Assembly: GCF_016785945.1 (NCBI RefSeq)
Contig: NZ_JAEMEF010000006.1
Coordinates: 62,001-126,000 of the forward strand
DNA: 64,000 nt
Source of the DNA: Olleya sediminilitoris
Lineage (GTDB): Bacteria; Bacteroidota; Bacteroidia; Flavobacteriales; Flavobacteriaceae
Direction: 5' to 3'
Shown: positions 60,158-64,000 of the stretch, piece after piece
How positions within the stretch are numbered: position 1 is the stretch's first letter
Layout of the letters: the number at the start of each line of letters is the position of its first letter
Notes under the pieces: model-generated
Database searches by the model: none
What the model saw: only the letters and a program-made list of their open reading frames with translations
Told to the model about the DNA's origin: nothing
Made by a program: the position numbers and the translations under genes

Positions 60158-60889
60158 ATGATGAAGTTATCAAGGTTTAATGTTGTATCCATAATATTGG
60201 TTATACTTGTGCTGCTTGTTGCGGTTGGTAGGATATTTGTTTGTCCTACTTTATCAAATTATTCTTGGATAGCCATTTTTCCACTGTTTGTTTATTTGTA
60301 CTACAGTCATGTAAAGGACAAAAATCATTTGTTTGGCTTTTTTCTTATAGCTTTTTCAATTGCAGAGTTTTTAAAAATAGTCTTTGACACTAGTAACGCT
60401 ATGGCTTACTATTTTGCAAATATCTTAGTAATTATAGCCTACATTGCATTAATAGTCTTTTTTGTTAAAGACATTAAATTGAAACCATTATTAAAAGAAT
60501 TTAAAATACATATTATTGTATTGTTAGTGTTTAATGCTTACATTATATATGTATTAAATCAAATGATCATGCAAGATGAAGATATATCTGTATATTCATT
60601 AGATTTTTTAATCGAGGTTACCTATAATGTATTAATATTACTAGTATTATCATTATCGTTAATACATTATTTATATCACGAGACTAAACCTGGTTTATTC
60701 CTGTTTTTAGCTAGTGTTTGTATTGTTTTTTCAGAAATGGTTCAGGTGGCTTATTTGTTTATTTCGTCTCAACAATTACTACAAGTTATATATTCTTCAC
60801 TAATGGCAGTTGGATTTTATTTTTTATACGAGTATATCAAAATAAAAAACAATCCACCATTAGGATCACCACAAGCTTTAAGGCGTTAA
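60158..60889 (+). CDS. Multi-pass membrane protein, possibly YhhN-like
   Basis: 243 residues with about eight hydrophobic segments spread evenly. The layout is like YhhN/lysoplasmalogenase family proteins, but no diagnostic motif is clear to me. Inner membrane, function unknown. Its stop overlaps the convergent metallophosphatase stop by four bases. Confidence 0.6.
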   Translation: MMKLSRFNVVSIILVILVLLVAVGRIFVCPTLSNYSWIAIFPLFVYLYYSHVKDKNHLFGFFLIAFSIAEFLKIVFDTSNAMAYYFANILVIIAYIALIVFFVKDIKLKPLLKEFKIHIIVLLVFNAYIIYVLNQMIMQDEDISVYSLDFLIEVTYNVLILLVLSLSLIHYLYHETKPGLFLFLASVCIVFSEMVQVAYLFISSQQLLQVIYSSLMAVGFYFLYEYIKIKNNPPLGSPQALRR

Positions 60890-61803
60890 ACAATTATTGA
60901 GGTTCCTTCCGCTTTTTTAGTGTTATCAGATTCAAAATAAAAATCAATTTTACCAAGATTAATTCCGTAGCAACCAACTTGGTTTACTAATACATTTTTG
61001 CCATCAATATTTTGTGCAACTGTAGGTTTTGGTAAAAAAGTATGTGTGTGACCACCAATAATTAAGTCTATGTCTTTAGTGTTTTTGGCTAAGTTAAGAT
61101 CACTTATTTTGTCTGGATTTTTCTTGTAGTTATATCCTAAGTGAGACAAGCAAATAATTAAATCGCATTGTTCATCCTTTTTAAGGATTCTTGTCATTTC
61201 TTGCGCAGTTTCAATAGGATCTAAATAGTCTGTTTCTTTATACATAGACTTATCAACAAGACCATCTAATTGTATTCCTAACCCAAATACACCTATTTTT
61301 AAACCTTCTTTTTTAAAGACTTGATAAGGTTTAACATGCGTATCCATAACAGTATTTTTAAAGTCATAGTTAGCAGATACAAAACCAAAATTAGCATGTG
61401 GTAATTGTGCATATAATCCATCAATACCATTATCAAAATCATGATTACCAATAGTAGCTAAGTCGTATTTTAAGCGACTCATTAGTTTAAATTCTAATTC
61501 TCCTCCATAATAATTAAAGTATGGTGTACCTTGAAAAATGTCACCAGCATCAAGTAATAAGGTATTAGGGTTTTCTTTTCTAATATTTTCAATTAAAGTA
61601 GCACGCCTAGCAACACCACCTTTGTTAGCATTTCGTCCATCTTCAGGACCAAAAGCATCAATGTGACTATGCACATCGTTAGTGTGTAAAATGGTGATTT
61701 TTTTAGTATTGGCAGTTGTTGCAAAAGATTGTAATCCATAACCACCAACTGTAATTAAAGCAGTAGCTGCTGTTGCTTGTTGTATAAAGTCTCTACGTTT
61801 CAT
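60886..61803 (-). CDS. 5'-nucleotidase-type metallophosphatase (N-terminal half)
   Basis: 305 residues. RRDFIQQATAATALITVGGYG looks like a twin-arginine signal. The calcineurin-like core has LHTNDVHSHIDAFG, LLLDAGDIFQG, TIGNHDFDNG and IGGHTHTFLPKP, the two-metal ligand set. It lacks the C-terminal substrate domain of UshA, which is encoded by the upstream gene. The two are six bases apart and probably act together in the periplasm on nucleotides. Confidence 0.92.
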   Translation of the reverse strand: MKRRDFIQQATAATALITVGGYGLQSFATTANTKKITILHTNDVHSHIDAFGPEDGRNANKGGVARRATLIENIRKENPNTLLLDAGDIFQGTPYFNYYGGELEFKLMSRLKYDLATIGNHDFDNGIDGLYAQLPHANFGFVSANYDFKNTVMDTHVKPYQVFKKEGLKIGVFGLGIQLDGLVDKSMYKETDYLDPIETAQEMTRILKKDEQCDLIICLSHLGYNYKKNPDKISDLNLAKNTKDIDLIIGGHTHTFLPKPTVAQNIDGKNVLVNQVGCYGINLGKIDFYFESDNTKKAEGTSIIV

Positions 61804-61809
61804 GTTTAG

Positions 61810-62568
61810 TTATTTAGTTTGGATAAATCTATTGTCAATTACAGGTTTGATAGTGTCTACACTTTTAAAGTAGTCTATCATAGCGTTTCTTATTTTATAA
61901 TCTAAAACATAAAGACTATCATTGGTTTTAAAAAATCGCATTCGGTCACCACCATTATATAAATAGTCGTTAGTAGCAACATAATAGGTCTTATCCTTTT
62001 GGATAGGTTCATTATTTAATAAAGCTTCAGTAATAGCATAGTTTTTGTCTAAAGTTAATTGCAATCCACTAATAGGATGTGGACGCTTAGATTTACTTAA
62101 GTAGTCTGTTAGGCTATCAATTTGTTGTCCTTTTAATGCAACAACAACAATACTGTTTTCAAAAGGCATAATCTGAAAAGCAGTTCTAGTCGTTACATTT
62201 CCTTTAGATATAATAGATCGTATACCACCATGATTTAGTAAAACCATATCTATATTATGACCAGTGCGTTTGTTAAAAATTGGGTCACTTTGCGTCAATA
62301 CAGCATCAGCCATTAAGTTACCTATAGCTGTGTTTAAGTCTCCATCATTTTTGCTATATGTTTCAGGTGCGTAAGACAGTATAGCATTCATGTCTTTATT
62401 AACGCTTTCGCGGAAAGGTTTAATTATCGAGTCTATGCCTTTATCAATAGCAATAGAGTCCGTAATTGGGATCTGTTTTCCTTCAATTTTAGTTAAACTG
62501 AAAGTCTCTTGCTTACAGGATGCTAAAGACATAATAGCAAGCAAAAATAAAAGTGGTCTTAAATTCAT
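61810..62568 (-). CDS. 5'-nucleotidase C-terminal domain lipoprotein
   Basis: 252 residues from ATG 62568 (MNLRPLLFLLAIMSLASC, lipobox LASC). It contains the substrate-binding domain of 5'-nucleotidases: LLNHGGIRSIISKGNVT and the late aromatic element ATNDYLYNGGDRM. It has no metal-binding half of its own. Exact signature copy 7 (62404-62415) encodes FRES. Confidence 0.92.
   Translation of the reverse strand: MNLRPLLFLLAIMSLASCKQETFSLTKIEGKQIPITDSIAIDKGIDSIIKPFRESVNKDMNAILSYAPETYSKNDGDLNTAIGNLMADAVLTQSDPIFNKRTGHNIDMVLLNHGGIRSIISKGNVTTRTAFQIMPFENSIVVVALKGQQIDSLTDYLSKSKRPHPISGLQLTLDKNYAITEALLNNEPIQKDKTYYVATNDYLYNGGDRMRFFKTNDSLYVLDYKIRNAMIDYFKSVDTIKPVIDNRFIQTK
62404..62415 (+). repeat. GCTTTCGCGGAA signature copy 7
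   Basis: Exact copy, extended by A. In the nucleotidase lipoprotein gene it is read in a third frame, Phe-Arg-Glu-Ser. Confidence 0.7.
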
Positions 62569-62640
62569 ATTTAAAGTTGAATAATTTAAAGTCAATATTT
62601 AGTTACAATCATTACATTTGTAACAAAGGAATAAAGATAG

Positions 62641-63162
62641 ATGATTTTAAAAAGATTTATAGACAAATCTAATAAAAAGTATGTTAAGAAATCTGTACTA
62701 AACAGAGTAGTACAGCCTAATGACAACAAAATTAATAGCATTGGTGTACTGGTAGATAATAATGAGTTTACTGATATAGAGTGGATTAATAATTTAGCAC
62801 AAAGCCTAAAAGTCAATCAAAATCAATTAAAAATTTTATCATATTTTAATCCCAAAAAAGAGGAAATTTCTGTCTTTACAAATACCTTTGCAAAAAAGGA
62901 TTTGAGCTGGAATGGTCAATTTAAATCGCAAATAGCTAAGGATTTTGTAAATACATCTTTTGATTTGTTAATTAACTTGTATCAAACCAATGATTTAGCA
63001 TTGCAAGTTGCAACAGCAGCTACTAATGCAACCCTAAAAGTTGGTTTAAATAACACAAATCCTGAATTAAACGATTTAATTATTAATGTAAACATTAATG
63101 ATAAATCCGTTTTCAAAACCGAATTAATAAAATACCTAAACATATTAAATAAATTAAAGTAA
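62641..63162 (+). CDS. DUF6913 domain-containing protein
   Basis: 173 residues. LILKR-type start, then SIGVLVDNNEFTDIEWI and FDLLINLYQTNDLALQVATA. Found before dapA in flavobacteria; no function known. Its TAA shares an A with the dapA start (TAATG), so translation is coupled. Confidence 0.85.
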   Translation: MILKRFIDKSNKKYVKKSVLNRVVQPNDNKINSIGVLVDNNEFTDIEWINNLAQSLKVNQNQLKILSYFNPKKEEISVFTNTFAKKDLSWNGQFKSQIAKDFVNTSFDLLINLYQTNDLALQVATAATNATLKVGLNNTNPELNDLIINVNINDKSVFKTELIKYLNILNKLK

Positions 63163-64000
63163 TGAATAACCCTTTTTTAGGCACAGGAGTAGCAATTGTA
63201 ACACCTTTTAATGATGACTTAACGGTCGATTACAAAGCGCTAGAAAACATTGTAGAATACAACATTACCAATGGTACAGATTATATAGTAATAAGTGGTA
63301 CAACAGGTGAAAGCGTTACAGTTACCAAACAGGAAAAAAAAGAGATAGTTACAGCAATAATTAAATACAATAAAGGACGTTTACCTTTAGTTTTAGGTAT
63401 TGGAGGTAACAATACAGTAGCAGTTGTAGAAGAAATCGAAAATACAGATTTGTCTGCTTTCGCAGGAATTTTATCCGTTGCTCCATATTACAGTAAACCA
63501 ACACAAGAAGGATTTTACCAGCATTTTAAAGTAGTAGCAGAAGCTTGTCCAGTACCAGTTATACTATATAATGTACCTGGACGTACAGCAAAAAACATGT
63601 CTCCAGAGACGACGTTGCGTTTAGCAAAAGATTTTGACAATGTTGTGGCTGTAAAAGAAGCAGGAAACAATATGGGACAATATTTACAGTTATTAAGAGA
63701 TAAACCTGAGAATTTTTCAGTTATTTCAGGAGATGACGATTTAGCTTTAGGAGTTGTTTTAGCAGGTGGAGCAGGAGTAATATCTGTAATAGGTCAAGCT
63801 TTACCAAAAGCATTTTCTACAATGATAAACCTAGGTTTAGAAGGTAAAGCAAAAGAAGCTTATGATTTGCATTTTAAAATGATGGACATTGTAAGTTTAA
63901 TTTTTGCCGAAAACAATCCAGCAGGAGTAAAAGCTGTGTTAAGCCAATTAAATTTATGTGCTACAACAGTTAGATTACCATTAGTTCCTGCAACAGATCA
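63162..64000 (+). CDS. dapA: 4-hydroxy-tetrahydrodipicolinate synthase (3' end cut)
   Basis: 279 codons visible, about 15 short of the usual length; the frame is open at the window end. TIM-barrel aldolase with GTTGES (46-51), Tyr136 in LYNVPGRTAKN and Schiff-base Lys165 in VAVKEAG. First step of the diaminopimelate/lysine pathway. A variant of the 12-mer signature (63456-63468, GCTTTCGCAGGAA) encodes AFAG. Confidence 0.97.
   Translation, partial: MNNPFLGTGVAIVTPFNDDLTVDYKALENIVEYNITNGTDYIVISGTTGESVTVTKQEKKEIVTAIIKYNKGRLPLVLGIGGNNTVAVVEEIENTDLSAFAGILSVAPYYSKPTQEGFYQHFKVVAEACPVPVILYNVPGRTAKNMSPETTLRLAKDFDNVVAVKEAGNNMGQYLQLLRDKPENFSVISGDDDLALGVVLAGGAGVISVIGQALPKAFSTMINLGLEGKAKEAYDLHFKMMDIVSLIFAENNPAGVKAVLSQLNLCATTVRLPLVPATD

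Overview
The window is an AT-rich chromosomal segment from a marine-type member of the Flavobacteriaceae (Bacteroidota). The evidence is TAnnTTTG promoter boxes with no clear Shine-Dalgarno sequences, flavobacterial family markers (DUF4290, DUF2279, DUF6428, DUF2805, DUF6913, DUF2911), and an Asp-type MurA. I find no rRNA, tRNA, CRISPR array or intact transposase.

Layout. 0-8.3 kb is housekeeping: a START-like protein, a class IV aminotransferase, YqgE, HU, fmt, recQ, an AAA ATPase, DUF493, DUF4290 and murA. 8.3-24.6 kb, almost all on the minus strand, is a light and oxidative-stress cluster. It holds four different photolyase/cryptochrome-family flavoproteins (one is the iron-sulfur 6-4 type, one is DASH), a DUF2256 zinc peptide, folE, glutathione peroxidase, TspO, a flavin reductase, several SDRs, an ABC1 kinase and a TetR regulator. 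Two promoters in this cluster share one operator, TGTTTAAC-N14-GTTAAACA, at the same distance from the -7 box. 24.7-26.5 kb is a decayed arsenic operon (arsR, DUF6428, an acetyltransferase remnant, an arsenate-reductase-like phosphatase). 26.5-41.5 kb is mixed core: DUF2911, an XRE pair, gap, an HtrA protease, dapF-GNAT-mltG, an rsmI-like gene, a phosphatase, dnaA and others.

41.7-55.0 kb is the accessory highlight, a type VI secretion payload island on the minus strand. It starts with an intact vgrG-PAAR-effector-immunity operon. Downstream lie three displaced effector tips, each followed by its own lipoprotein gene: a CHAP/NlpC-like amidase, a lambda-type GH104 muramidase fused to an M23 peptidase, and a YkuD L,D-transpeptidase. 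Two of them carry a nearly identical ~290-bp copy of the linker of the intact effector, ending in the motif FHPIAFVEHMK, but they lack proper starts or contain a stop or frameshift. REP-like palindromes and terminator-like hairpins sit behind the lipoprotein genes. This looks like a silent library of toxin tips with retained immunity genes that can recombine with the expressed effector through the linker.

55-64 kb returns to core genes: ribD, prmC, ligA, a split 5'-nucleotidase and dapA (cut by the window end).

A second signal runs through the core genes only: the 12-mer GCTTTCGCGGAA occurs exactly seven times, always inside coding sequence and on either strand, and is absent from the effector island. 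It behaves like an uptake-type or other genome-wide signature sequence.
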